Assembly: GCA_949752795.1 (NCBI GenBank)
Contig: OX457061.1
Location: 33,670,425-33,734,424, forward strand
From: Hyperoodon ampullatus
Taxonomy: Eukaryota > Chordata > Mammalia > Artiodactyla > Ziphiidae
Direction: 5' to 3'
DNA: 64,000 nucleotides
This document shows positions 12,050-23,103 of the stretch, one piece after another. The position numbers were made by a program, and so were the translations under genes. The notes beneath the pieces are model-generated. The model ran no database searches. It was not told the DNA's origin and saw nothing but the letters and a program-made list of their open reading frames with translations. Position 1 is the stretch's first letter; every line of letters starts with the position of its first letter.

Positions 12050-12131
12050 TGTAACGATTATAACAATGACTAACATTTGTTGACCACTTATATTGTGCAG
12101 AGATCTTTATATTCATTTCCTCGTTTAATCC
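12050..12131 (-). mobile_element. MIR SINE, first half (split copy)
   Basis: 'aatgactaacatttgttgaccacttatattgtgcagag', then 'attcatttcctcgtttaatcc', match the reverse complement of a MIR. The rest of the element resumes at about 12460 after an inserted block. Confidence 0.7.
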
Positions 12132-12459
12132 TGTTAAATGATAAACAGTGGCATATTAAAAATTTTAAGAGATTATTTGAGCAAAAATTGATCAAATTGG
12201 GTAGCGCCAAACTGGAAGTGGTTAGGAGCACTCCTCCGACAGAAGCCAGGGGCAGACATACAGAGAAAGTGCAAAAGCAAAGAAAGGAAATTATTTGGAC
12301 ATAGCTTAAAGCCTATCTGGCCATTTGGAATTGGTTGTCCTTAGCATTTTGGTTTTGTAACCTTGAGGCATTTACAGGCTTAGATTTTGATTTGCTGATG
12401 GCACCATGGCATTAGAGCCATTTCTGTCTAATGGCCTCCTTGTTTAATTAATTTAACTA
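12132..12459. mobile_element. Possible solo LTR inside a MIR
   Basis: A block of about 328 bp interrupts an otherwise continuous minus-strand MIR. It starts TGTTAAAT and ends ATTTAACTA, an imperfect TG...CA-type inverted end as seen in endogenous retrovirus LTRs. It holds no open frame of note. No clear target-site duplication is visible, so this is tentative; an unrelated insertion or a diverged MIR spacer cannot be excluded. Confidence 0.4.
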
Positions 12460-12645
12460 TTTTCACAGCAACACTGAGGGGTATGTGTATAAGTTTTAAA
12501 ACCATTTTATCACTATGTATATGCTTTTTTCAACATTTGTACAGATGAGGAGATCAAGTCTCAGGGAGGTTAGAAATCTGGATCAGCAGCAAGTAAGTGG
12601 CTGCAGTGATACCTTTCTGACTGGAGAACCCACTAACTCAATCAC
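12460..12645 (-). mobile_element. MIR SINE, second half (split copy)
   Basis: 'ttttcacagcaacactgagggg', 'acagatgaggagatcaagtctcagggaggtta', 'cagcaagtaagtggctgcag' and 'actctgccaacattcc' complete the MIR that begins at 12050. Confidence 0.75.
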
Positions 12646-12659
12646 TCTGCCAACATTCC

Positions 12660-12850
12660 TACAGAATTTATATTTACAAAGCACCTACCCAGCCCTCAAT
12701 TCACATGCCCATCATAACTGTGCATGTAGTATGTCAGTCAGCACTTTGCAGATGAGGCTCAGAGAACTTGGACAACTTGTCCTGATTACACAGCAGGTAA
12801 ATGGGGAAACCAAGGCTTGAACTCCTAACAGACACTAGGCTTTTGCTACA
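12660..12850 (-). mobile_element. MIR SINE
   Basis: A second minus-strand MIR directly follows the first: 'cagatgaggctcagagaacttggacaacttgtcctgattacacagcaggtaaatgggg', 'ggcttgaactcct', 'gcttttgctacataaacccc'. Confidence 0.8.
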
Positions 12851-13594
12851 TAAACCCCACTGATGCTACATTTAAGAAAAAAAATACAAGTTTGTCAGTC
12901 AGTTACTTTAAAGATACAAACATCAAACATGACTGACTATGGACACAGGCAGATGATAATAAAAATGTTTGGCTGAAGGAATCATTTCTATGAGACAACA
13001 GTAATACAGATCCAAGAGCAACCTTGGGAAAAAGTTTCTGGCTGACAGAAGAGCAGATCAGTACCAAGTTTTTGGAATGCTATTCAGCAATATATACAGA
13101 GAGTTTTAAGTGTATAGCCTCTTTGGCCCAATAATTTTATTTCTACTTTACAATGGCATCTGGCTAGCAGCCCCAACCAGAGCTGCTGCCATTAAAATGC
13201 ACATGAAGTCAGAGAAAAAGAGGAAAACCTCCATCAACACTGAAAATTAAGCCTGATAGGAACAAACAGAAAACTTGGAAATCCCACTCTGTAGCATGGG
13301 CATTGCTTTTTGAAGTAACCAAAAATGTTGCTTTGTACCTATGTGAGGACTAAAAGAAAGTCCAAGCAATCACATGTCAGGACATGTGAGAGGGTCTGAT
13401 AGTGGTGTGGTGCACCTGGGAGGTGAAGCACTCATCTGAAGACAGTGGGAGCTGTAGGCAGGAGGAGGAGTAAGAGAGCAATGCATGCTGGACTCTAGAA
13501 TGTCATAATGGCTTCGATCAGTTCCAAGTGTCAAAGGGCCAGGTGGTGAGGGAGGAGAACACTCTACCCCCAACCTGACAGAGCCTCTCTACTT
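12851..13594. other. Unique DNA, no gene seen
   Basis: No repeat family or credible exon recognised. Confidence 0.4.
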
Positions 13595-13608
13595 AAAAGT
13601 CAAACCCA

Positions 13609-13804
13609 GGGCTTCCCTGGTGGCACAATGGTTGAGAGTCTGCCTGCCGATGCAGGGGACACGGGTTCGTGCCCCTGTCTGGGAAGATCCCACATGCCGC
13701 GGAGCAGCTAGGCCCGTGAGCCATGGCCACTGAGCCTGTGTGTCTGGAGCCTGTGCTCCACAACAGGAGAGGCCCACGTACCGCAAAAAAAAAAAAAAAA
13801 AAAA
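13609..13804 (+). mobile_element. CHR-type tRNA-derived SINE with 14-bp TSD
   Basis: The full-length CHR pattern is present. The tRNA-like head begins 'gggcttccctggtggcacaatgg' and has a B-box-like 'gggttcgtgcc'. The GC-rich body reads 'ccacatgccgcggagcagctagg', and a long A tail follows. A perfect 14-bp target-site duplication (AAAAGTCAAACCCA) flanks it at 13595-13608 and 13805-13818, showing L1-type target-primed insertion. RNA polymerase III would have transcribed the source copy. CpG sites have partly decayed (for example gcacaatgg for gcgcagtgg). Confidence 0.97.
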
Positions 13805-13818
13805 AAAAGTCAAACCCA

Positions 13819-14273
13819 TGTGGAGCTTTCCTTATGAGGAGAATTCAAGGGAAAAGTCAGGCTAGTACTGCTGAAAAACTCTACAGAACAACCAAAAAAG
13901 AATCTTAACCAGGTAACTCAGAGAAGAAGTTACTTCCTTAAAAAGAATTATGACAGGAACGAGAAAAAATTTTAGAAAGCTGTTTGGTATCTTTTGTGGG
14001 ATAAATTAAAAAGACATGGTTGTTTTGAAATGAGGTGAGCATTGTGGGTTGGGGTGTGGAGGAGAAGCCATAAAAGAGAACAGGATGAAATGAAAAGAGA
14101 AAAGAGTAAGATGAAAGAAGAGGATCACAGAAAACAACAGAGCCATGGATACAGTGTACTGAGAAGGCAAAAACTGAAAGACCAAGAATTTTACACCAAC
14201 TCAAAATGTCATTCATTTGTGAACACAAGAGACAGATATTCTCAGAGTTGTAAGTCATCAGAAAATATATATT
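13819..14273. other. Unique DNA, no gene seen
   Basis: A/G-biased frames occur on both strands (about 13938-14341) but none resembles a known protein. Confidence 0.4.
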
Positions 14274-14290
14274 TTAAAAAATATTTTTTG

Positions 14291-14552
14291 ATGGATACAA
14301 AGGGGGAAGGGGAGTGGGAGGAAATGGGAGATTGGGATTGACATATATACACTATTGATATGACATGTACAATAGATAATGAATGAGAACCTACTGTAGA
14401 GCACAGGGAACTCTACTCCATGCTCTGAGGTGACCTAAACGGGAAGGAAATTCAAAAAAGAGGCGATATATGTATACGTAGAGTTGATTCACTTTGCTGT
14501 ATAGTAGAAACTAACACAACATTGTAAAGCAAAATAATCCAATAAAAATTAA
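14291..14552 (+). mobile_element. L1 3' end, severely 5'-truncated, with TSD
   Basis: Only the cetartiodactyl-type L1 3' UTR is present: 'gacatatatacactattgatatgac', 'gagcacagggaactctactcc', 'ggtgacctaaacgggaaggaa', 'gttgattcactttgctgta', 'actaacacaacattgtaaagc', ending 'ccaataaaaatt'. Flanking 17-bp repeats at 14274-14290 and 14553-14569 (TTAAAAAATATTTTTTG and TTAAAAAAATTTTTTTG) differ at two positions and are probably the target-site duplication. No coding sequence remains. Confidence 0.85.
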
Positions 14553-14569
14553 TTAAAAAAATTTTTTTG

Positions 14570-15553
14570 GAGACACACACAATCTAACAGAGAGGTAAGA
14601 CACCAAGAATGAAGAAGTCAGGGTATAAAAGGTCCAGTGCTAACTACTGAAATGTAGTAAACATACAGCTCAGTTAAAAGGTTGTAAATATGGTTATAAA
14701 ACAGAACAGTTATTTTTAAAAAGTATTAAAATTAACAAATATAAGGCAAACTATATGATTATATTAAGTCCATGTAAGAGGAGGAAAGGAAATTAGGGAG
14801 AAAGTAAAGGGTGTTAAATTCTCAGTGTAAAATGTTTGACTCCCCAGATGCCCCAGGTTTGGAGTCAAGAAAGTTCAGTGACTCCCAGGCTGTCATTTTA
14901 CAGAATATGATACTAAGGTCCAGAAAGAAGAAGGGCATGGCCCGGTGTCATAAACCTACTTCAGGTATTGTGAAAATACAGCACTTCCTTAATTTTCCAC
15001 CTTCAGTATAGTGCCACATTCAGTTTAGTGCCAGGATTTCTGGAGAAGAAAAGAATAAGAGACTTGCTTTTATTGATCTCTATGAAATCAGTGAAGAAGA
15101 CTTAATAGAATGAGAAGTTCTGACGTCAATGTTAACAAATGCAACAAGAAATGTTCTTCATAATTTACTTCGTTTTAACTTAGAAATAGATCAATTAAAA
15201 ACAATGCTTCCACTATCAAAAAACTTTCAGGATCCAGCAAGTATAACTTCTACTTTTTTTTTCCCCCTTTCACCCCCTACCCCCACCCTTCATATTACAG
15301 AAAAATGCTTTCACTTTTCTCACAAGATACTTCCTTTAGGAATTGAAGGAAATATTACCTATGACTTAGAATGTATTAGCATAGGATCACTTCCTTATAA
15401 AAAATACATCCTCACTTGCTGAAACAGATTTCAACTATAATTGTTACTTGCATTACTTTGATGGTCAGGATTAATGAAGATATTTTCATTATCAATTAAG
15501 AATATGCAAATCAGCCTTTTTTGGGGACTCATCAGTGAGTCCAAGAGTACTTC
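14570..15553. other. AT-rich unique DNA
   Basis: Small plus-strand frames at 14811-15011 and 15129-15422 lack recognisable domains. No repeat is named. Confidence 0.4.
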
Positions 15554-15568
15554 AAAATAGTTCATGTC

Positions 15569-16954
15569 TATTCTGGGATTGGAAGAATCGACATTGTGAA
15601 ATGACTACACTACCCAAAGCAATCTACAGATTCAATGAAATCCCTATCAAACAACCAAAGGCATTTTTCACAGAACTAGAACCAAAAATTTCACAATTTG
15701 TATGGAAACACAAAAGACCCCGAATAGCCAAAGCAATCTTGAGAAAGAAAAACGGAGCTGGAGGAATCAGGCTCCCTGACTTCAGACTATACTACAAAGC
15801 TACAGTAATCAAGACAGTATGATACTGGCACAAAAAGAGAAATACAGATTAATGGAACAGGATAGAAAGCGCAGAGATAAACCCATGCACATATGGTCAC
15901 CTAATTTATGACAAAGGAGGCAAGAACATTCAATGGAGAAAAGACAGCCTCTTCAATAAGTGGTGCTGAGAAAACTGTACAGCTATGTGTACAAGAATGA
16001 AATTAGAACACTCCCTAACACCATATACAAAAGTAAACTCAATATGGATTAAAGACCTAAATCTGAGGCCAGACACTATCAAACTCTTAGAGGAAAACAT
16101 AGGCAGAACACTCTATGACATAAATCACAGCAAGATCCTTTTTGACTCATCTCCTAGAGAAATGGAAATAAAAACAAAACTAAACAAATGGGACTTAATG
16201 AAACTTAAAAGCTTTTGCACAGCAAAGGAAACCATAAACAAGATGAAAAGACAACCCTTAGAATGGGAGAAAATATTTGCAAACGAAGCAACTGACCAAG
16301 GATTAATCTCCAAAATATACAAGCAGCTCATGCAGCTCAATATCAAAAAAACCCATCCCAATCCAAAAATAGGCAGAAGACCTAAATAGACATTTCTCCA
16401 AAGAAGACATACAGATTGCCAACAAACAAATGAAAGGATGCTCAGCATCACTAATCATTAGAGAAATGCAAATCAAAACTACAATGAGGTAACACCTCAC
16501 ACCAGTCAGAATGGCCATCATCAAAAAACCTACAAACAATAAATGTTGGATAGGGGGTGGAGAAAAGGGAACCCTCTTGCACTGTTGGTGGGAATGTAAA
16601 TTGATACAGTCACTGTGGAGAACAGTATGGAGGTTCCTTAAAAAACTAAAAATAGAACTACCATACAACCCAACAATCTCACTATTGGGCATATACCCTG
16701 AGAAAACCATAATTCAAAAAGAGTCATGTACCACAATGTTCATTGCAGCTCTATTTACAATAGCCAGGACATGGAAGCAACCTAAGTGTCCATTGACAGA
16801 TGAATGGATAAAGAAGATGTAGCACATATATACAATGGAATTTTACTCAGCCATAAAAAGAAACAAAAGTGAGTTATTTGTAGTGAGGTGGATGGACCTA
16901 GAGTCTGTCATACAGAGTGAAGTAAGTCACAAAGAGAAATATACCGTATGCTAA
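15569..16954 (+). pseudogene. L1 ORF2 C-terminal remnant (broken)
   Basis: The frame starts inside the ORF2 region after the reverse transcriptase core ('[18 protein letters not shown]'-like) and runs through the cysteine-rich C-terminal segment (residues such as CWWECKL) to a stop at 16952-16954. It is disrupted: the conserved tryptophan of the 'VWYWHK' motif is a TGA at 15820-15822, further stops follow (for example in 'NKWC-stop-EN' near 15960-15970), and the frame shifts between about 16390 and 16510. Neither the endonuclease nor the polymerase domain is present. No function is expected. Confidence 0.92.
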
Positions 16955-17337
16955 CACATATATATGGAATCTAAAAAAAAAAAAAAAGGTTCTGAAGAAC
17001 CTAAGGGCAGGACAGGAATAAAGACGTAGATGTTGAGAATGGACTTGAGGACACAGGGAGTGGGATGGGTAAGCTGGGACGAAGTGAGAGAGTAGCACTG
17101 ACATATATACATTACCAAATGTAAAACAGATAGCTAGTGGGAATCAGCAGCATTGCACAGGGAGATCAGCTCGGTGCTTTGTGACCACCTAGAGGAGTGG
17201 GATAGGGAGGATGGGCGGGAGACGCAAGAGGGAGGGGATATGGGGATATATGTATGTGTATAGCTGATTCACTTTGTTATAAAGCAGAAACAAATACAAC
17301 ATTATAAAGCAATTATACTCCAATAAAGATGTTAAAA
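15569..17337 (+). mobile_element. 5'-truncated L1 with perfect 15-bp TSD
   Basis: The element contains the C-terminal part of L1 ORF2 followed by the complete 3' UTR, an AATAAA signal at 17322-17327 and a short A tail. The duplication AAAATAGTTCATGTC is perfect at 15554-15568 and 17338-17352, which fixes both ends exactly. Truncation at the 5' side is the usual outcome of incomplete reverse transcription. The 1.77-kb copy is dead: the coding remnant has several stops and a frameshift. Confidence 0.97.
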
Positions 17338-17352
17338 AAAATAGTTCATGTC

Positions 17353-18650
17353 ACTCAGTTTCTCATTTTCTCTAGTTCTTCTCTGGCTCTCCATTTTTAA
17401 CCTCATGGGGACTTTAAAAGACATCAAATACTGTAGTATGTTTCTAATTTATTTACACTTAAATCATCAAAATGCTCTTTTGTAAGAGTCATTTGATTTC
17501 CAAGTATCCTTATGGGGCCTTTTCATTAGCCATGTCCCTGCCCTGGAAAAAACAGGAAGTCACAATTTGCCACAATTAAAAAGACGGAGCTGGAAAACAA
17601 GGTTTGAATTCAGTCTCACATTAGTCACAGAATGCTCCTGCCTCTCTCCAAGCAGCCTTCTTGTTTTTCAAAGATGTTTCAAAACACAGCAGGTTCCTTT
17701 AAATTTAAACTTCACCAGTGGAAGGTAGAGTTCATAATAATTGCACTTGGGTTGTAGTTTACCTTCAACTTAGGTGTCCTGGGTGAGAGGGGACGGAATT
17801 ATGATCCCTTAAAAGAGGAGCATAAATAGAAGGGGTAAAGAGTCTTAACTTTGCAACTGAGATATGCTGATTTCCTTTGAGCTGAATCAAAGTGGTTCAC
17901 TGCCAAAATAAAATTCTAGCAAGAAACTATATACTCAAGGAGAAAAAAATAGTAGAGAGAAGTTTCACGATTTTCTGTTTTTCTGCCATGAATGTAAATT
18001 AGATCTTTGGCCTATTATTAATTGTTGGTAATAAGCTAAGACAATAGCAGCTGAGGAGAAAAATGATGTCTTCTCTCAGTGTATATGGAATGTCAGTCTT
18101 TCATAAGGTTTTGCTTCAAATACCATAACTTCCAGGTGTTCTGCTCCCTGAATGAGTCTAAGATTTCCTAAGTTATTCGTCAGGATCGAATCAGGAGCCA
18201 GAAACCACACCAGCTATTCAAACAGAGATAATTCAAGATAAAGGATTGCTAAATATGCATAAAGTGGTTAACGGAGTAACAGAACAAGCAGGAAGAGGAC
18301 CCAAAGGTATCAAAGAGGTAGCAATTTCAAGCAGCAGCTTTCACTCCTCAGGTTGAGGGAACAAGGGAAGAGTTGGGAAATATTAAAACGCAGATGCCCA
18401 TGGAAACCACACTCAAGATTCCTAAGGAGGGGTTACTATGGCAGAAATGAGGTTTGCAGGCTCCCTGTCCCAGTTCCACAACGTGGGGTATAGAAAGGTG
18501 GGTTTGGAGATGAGAGACAATACTTAATAATTGGTCCTCTGAAATATAAAGTAATTTAGGAAGGTGCTTGAGCAGCCTGAGAGTTATTATTCCCATTTTA
18601 TTCATAAAAAAGCAGACTGGAAAAGTGAGTGCTGGAACAGAGTCAAATAC
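17353..18650. other. Unique or unassigned DNA
   Basis: No host gene is recognised. The part at about 18180-18460 ('ggagccagaaaccacaccagctattcaaacagagataattcaag') looks like an old interspersed repeat that I cannot name. Confidence 0.4.
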
Positions 18651-18654
18651 CCAA

Positions 18655-18895
18655 TAATAATAATATCAATATTTACAAAATGCTATGTGCCACATACGGT
18701 TCTAAGTGACTTACAGGTGTTAATTCTTTACAATAACATTTACGTCTTTCTGTGAGGTAGGTACTATAATTAGCACACTTCTACTTGTGAGGAAACTGAA
18801 GCACAGTTGCTTAGCAAATAAGAGATGAATGGGAATTGAAGCTCAAGCAGTCTAACTCTGAAACCTACCATCTTAACCATTACATAATGCCACCA
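18655..18895 (-). mobile_element. MIR SINE
   Basis: 'atgctatgtgccacatacggttctaagtgacttacagg', 'tgtgaggtaggtactataatta', 'tgtgaggaaactgaagcacagttgcttagcaaata' and 'ttaaccattacataatgccacc' give an almost complete minus-strand MIR. Confidence 0.88.
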
Positions 18896-18939
18896 CTCCA
18901 GCATCCGTCCTCATGTATCATGCTGCTTCATTGAAATAA

Positions 18940-19195
18940 AAATAATAGCTACTTACAGCTAATTAGCTATGGCAAGGCCCTGTTCTAAGAGCATATGTGT
19001 ATTTTCTAACTAAATTCTCAGAGCAACTCTTTGAAGTAAGTACTATTATTTTCTTTGCTTTACAAATGAGTAAATTGAAGCACAAAGAAGATACTTAGAG
19101 CCCAAAGACTCAGGCCTAGCAAGAGGCTGAGCTGTGATTGAATCCAGAGTGTCTGGCCAGAGAGCTCATGATTTCAACCACAATACTAGAATGCA
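18940..19195 (-). mobile_element. MIR SINE, tandem neighbour
   Basis: A second complete-looking minus-strand MIR follows 45 bp later: 'aataatagctacttacagcta', 'ccctgttctaagagcata', 'acaaatgagtaaattgaagcacaaagaagatactta', 'gctgtgattgaatccagagtgtctgg'. Confidence 0.85.
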
Positions 19196-21640
19196 TGATA
19201 AATTAAGCCTCAGTAATGCAGAATTTATGGCATCTCTCCTTGAAAACCCTTTGGCTAGTTACAGTAAATGGGCCATTTACTCCCATCTTTTTTAGATAAT
19301 CAAAGTCCCATCTTTTCTAGACATATTCCATAATGCAGACTTTTACCAATCAGGACTGCTCTTCGTTTCAGATTCTTGATGAGAATTAAAGAAGTTTTGC
19401 TTTATGTCACGGCCCATGAAAAGGGAGTTTCACTAAAGATTATGCATTTAAGAAAACTGAAAAGGTCTGAGTCAGTGTTTCTTTAAATGTATATATGGAC
19501 ACATATTATGCATGCACAGATAGCTAATAATTCATTTCCTTGACAAAATATGTGATTTTTATATATTTCTGTTCTCTCTGATTATTTTTTTATTTCCTTG
19601 AGCCGTATTACTATCTATGTTATAATGAAAAGCTGGTCTGTGAAAGTTTCAAGAAGGAAAATTTTGTGACATTATTTCCTTTTCCAAAAGAATTGTTTTT
19701 TATTATTTTGCAAGAAGAACATATTTCTCTAAAGCCTTCTAAATATTATTTATTTGTTAAAACTTTATTTACACACAGCATCTCAGAAATCCATCCACTC
19801 TCTAAAGTGAGGTTATACTTATTTAATCATACATACTACACTCAAACTATTAAAATTAAAATAATTTTTTAAATGAAGGCAAAGCAAAACATCCTTTTAT
19901 AACTAAAATGCAATAGGCACAAAATAAGAGCTTTATTAAGACTAAATAGTGATAATAAAAAAATAAAAAGACACAGGAAAGAATATAAGGTTGCTAAAAA
20001 TCAACAATAAGACCATGTCAATTACCAGCTCTTTTATATATACCTCATTCATTGTAGTGGAAGTGTTCTTTGCAGGAAAGTGAGAAAATCCATTATATTA
20101 CAAAAAATACAATAAAGAAGAAGAAGAAGGTGAAGGAAAAGAAGAAGGAGAGGAGGAGGAGGGTGAGGAGGAGGAGGAGAAGGAGAAGGTGAAAACCACC
20201 CACACTCCAGAAAAAAAACACTAGAAAATTTTAAGTACCCTTCTAATCTCTTGTCTGTGCACATACATACATGCACATAAATAAATGCATAGTTTCCCTT
20301 TTCAAAATTTAGCACACACTGAACATACTGTTTTGCAACCTGCCAGACCTTCTTAAGCCCTGAAATTCATAACTCAAGCCCTTGAGGCACACTCTGAAAG
20401 AAACGGAGGAACAGGCTTGAATAGCAATCTTAAAAGAAAAAGAAAGGGAAGGAAAAGTGGAAGGCAAATGAGATCAAAGAAGACAGAGGATATGGAGCTG
20501 AAAGGATATCACAAAGGAAGCAAAAGATAAAGACGGACTTTTTCAATTTAAACTTCATTTTCTAATTTTCTTAATTGCATCAACATTGCACTATTGTGTG
20601 TTTTTTGGAAATTCTACTCCTCTTCCTCCCCCTTCTCTGTGGCTGGGGTAGTTCACAGCACAGTGTAGAGATGCCAACCGCTGGAGCCAAATTCAATTCC
20701 AAATCCAAACATAAGCAATGTTTGCAAATCGAGACTCCTTTGAGGTTCACCCAACTCCAATTTTACCAATTCCCTTCAGGGAAACATTTCCCTTTGAAGC
20801 TTCTGTGTACCCAAGTGCATTCTGGGATGCAGGTTTGAGTTTTTAGTGTGGGGCAATTTACGTATAGAATGAATATGCTCTGTACCTAACCTTCTCATTA
20901 CTTTAGGTGCACATAATTTGTGACAATGTATATAGTAAAGTCAGTACTTGAAGGCATGGCTGGAAAACATTTTTGTTCATGTGCATCTAAGTTAAAATTC
21001 AAAAGGCAAATTGAGAATACTGAATAAGCCCAGATGTTGTAAAGTTAATATGCATGTTGATTTCTCCAGAAATGCTCTTTAGCTTTAAAAAAATGAGACG
21101 GGAGAACTTGAAATGAAGCTGATTTTAAAATGGTAGTTTTAAAACTATTAATTGTGTCAAGCATTGTGTCCTAGATAAATGCTACAGGCCACAATTTGAA
21201 ATGCTTACCAAAAAAATTTTATTTTTCCTAAAGAAAATAGCCTACAAAGTATGTGGCTTGGAGTATGTTTCTAAGTAGACTTGGAAAGGGGGGAGTGTAG
21301 TTGATCATGTCTAAGGGAATCTACCTACCCTGAAAGGCCTGAAAGCACAACTGGAAAAATAAATAAGGGCTGAGAATTGTGCCTGTGCTGAGAATTACAT
21401 GCTGACAAAGCCCACATGTGGGGTGGAGGGGTGGTGCAGTGGTCAGCAGCATTCACCAGTGGTTACATTATCATGTTGTGGGTAAACTGAATCCGAGGAG
21501 AAGTATTTAAACCCAGCTAGGAACCTGAGCTCCCTGTTTTCCTAGCCTTCTGGGAGGCATCTTCCCTCTCCCTTTACACCAGGTCAAAATGACTCGTGAC
21601 CAAACAAGACAAGGTGTTGACATTTTCAATCTGTGTCTCG
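19196..21640. other. AT-rich unique DNA with one purine tract
   Basis: Apart from the purine tract at 20115-20190 I recognise nothing. A frame at 20575-20838 (plus) starts with an apparent hydrophobic stretch, but no acceptor, donor or homology supports a gene. Confidence 0.4.
20115..20190. repeat. (GAA/GGA)n purine tract
   Basis: Plus-strand text is almost pure A and G in trinucleotide-like units (gaa, gag, gga). The proline/leucine-rich minus-strand frame over it is an artefact of the repeat. Confidence 0.85.
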
Positions 21641-21689
21641 GTTGACTCCATTCTTAATCCCTCCTACTGTGTATACCTGTTTCAATGTC

Positions 21690-21830
21690 TCCTCTCAGAT
21701 GAAACTTCTAGGAAGCTGAGAGTTTGTCTCCTTGTTTAACCCTTAAGCACTACTCCCCAGGGCCTCATCATGATGTCACACACCCAATATATACTCAGGA
21801 AATATTTGAGAAGAATGGCCTCCATTATCA
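21690..21830 (+). mobile_element. L2 LINE 3'-end fragment
   Basis: 'gaagctgagagtttgtctccttgttta', 'ccccagggcctca' and 'ccaatatatactcaggaaatatttgagaagaatgg' recall the L2 3' end in plus orientation. Confidence 0.55.
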
Positions 21831-23103
21831 TTTCCTTCTTAAATTACTGAGAACAGATTTGGGAGTGGGCCTGCAGAATTATGTCTCCTGAGGCTCTGAG
21901 AGTCTTTAATTTATACTCAATTATTTTGCATTATCCTAGGCAGTTTCATTTGGCTGTTTGATCACAAAAAAATACTATCTGGTTGACCCACCATCATGAA
22001 GTTTTCCAAAACACATCAATATTTAGAAAATAAATACCTATTGTTTACATTATCCTGCTTTCCTCCCTTTGTAGACCCTAGCATTTACATGTCAATTTGG
22101 AATCTCCATCCTAACAAAAATCCCCATGTTGCCCACATTGGCTTTTTCATTATTATTCTCCCTGGGCTTCCCCCAAAGAAATATGCTTTTGATACAACAT
22201 GTATTCGTAAAATAATGGTGTGTACACAGCATCTTCTAAACAAATTTATTGAGCAAATTAAAGTGTACTTTTATGACCAGAAGAATCACCATCCCCTTAA
22301 AAAACTATACTAAGCTTGTCCTATTCACCAAGATGTGAAAGGTGAGGTGTGGTCCCTTTACCATCCTAAGCAGACTATATGTACATTTTTTGCTTAAAAC
22401 TGTATCCATATAATCCTATTATGAATTGAATAAAATTTGTATGGCTCCAAGTTTTACTTCAATTAGGCAAGAAAACATAAGAGGACAGATGACAAGATTG
22501 TTGATGAGTGGATTCCAACGTATTAATATGAAGTAAGGCTACTAAGCCACACAAGATGAATGATAATATAAGATATGGCAGTCAGTGTTATTCTCTCTAC
22601 AAAAATCAGTCCATATGAGACAGTTCCAGGACACAGAGAGAATGACAACTTTAGGTCAAAAGTCCTAGGTCCCTTCCTGTTTCCAGTCCAGCACATAAGA
22701 AGCTTAAAACTTGCCACTCCATGCCAACAGCAAGTGAAAAGCTGAACAAACTGAAAAACCAACAACTCTTCTTAGCTCTCTCAGAGAAGAGAAGTCACAG
22801 GGTAAACTGCTGTCTCCTAAATTAAAGAGACAGATAGGTGGATACAGAGCATCACATCTTGCCAGAACAGAAACCTGTGAACAGAAATCTCTTTGGAAAC
22901 CAGTACTAGGATAGAAAAGTCTGAATTGTAATTGATGAATTTCTGGAGGTTCAGTATGAACAACTCTGAGAGTTAAAACACCAGGAGGACACAGTTATAG
23001 GGAGGCCTCAATACTTTGGTGAGTTTTACTTTTGAGCTCTATAAGGTTTTCACAGTGAATATCAGAGAAAAATCCTCTTATGCCTCTGGCAGAAAGGGGG
23101 GAA
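21831..23103. other. Unassigned DNA beside the L1 stack
   Basis: No gene is recognised. The text at about 22550-23090 has a repeat-like character but I cannot assign it, so the left edge of the neighbouring L1 may be earlier than given. Confidence 0.35.

Noticed and set aside
13609..13690. tRNA gene
   Set aside because: The polymerase III box-like motifs belong to the tRNA-derived head of the CHR SINE. A cloverleaf for a working tRNA is not present here or in the other SINE heads.
18180..18460. A named repeat in the text around 'ggagccagaaaccacaccag'
   Set aside because: It looks like a dispersed repeat but I could not match it to a family with confidence, so I left it unassigned. The same applies to 11070-11320, 37480-37740 and 60935-61290.
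20049..20315. A proline- and leucine-rich minus-strand frame
   Set aside because: It is the translated complement of the (GAA/GGA)n tract.
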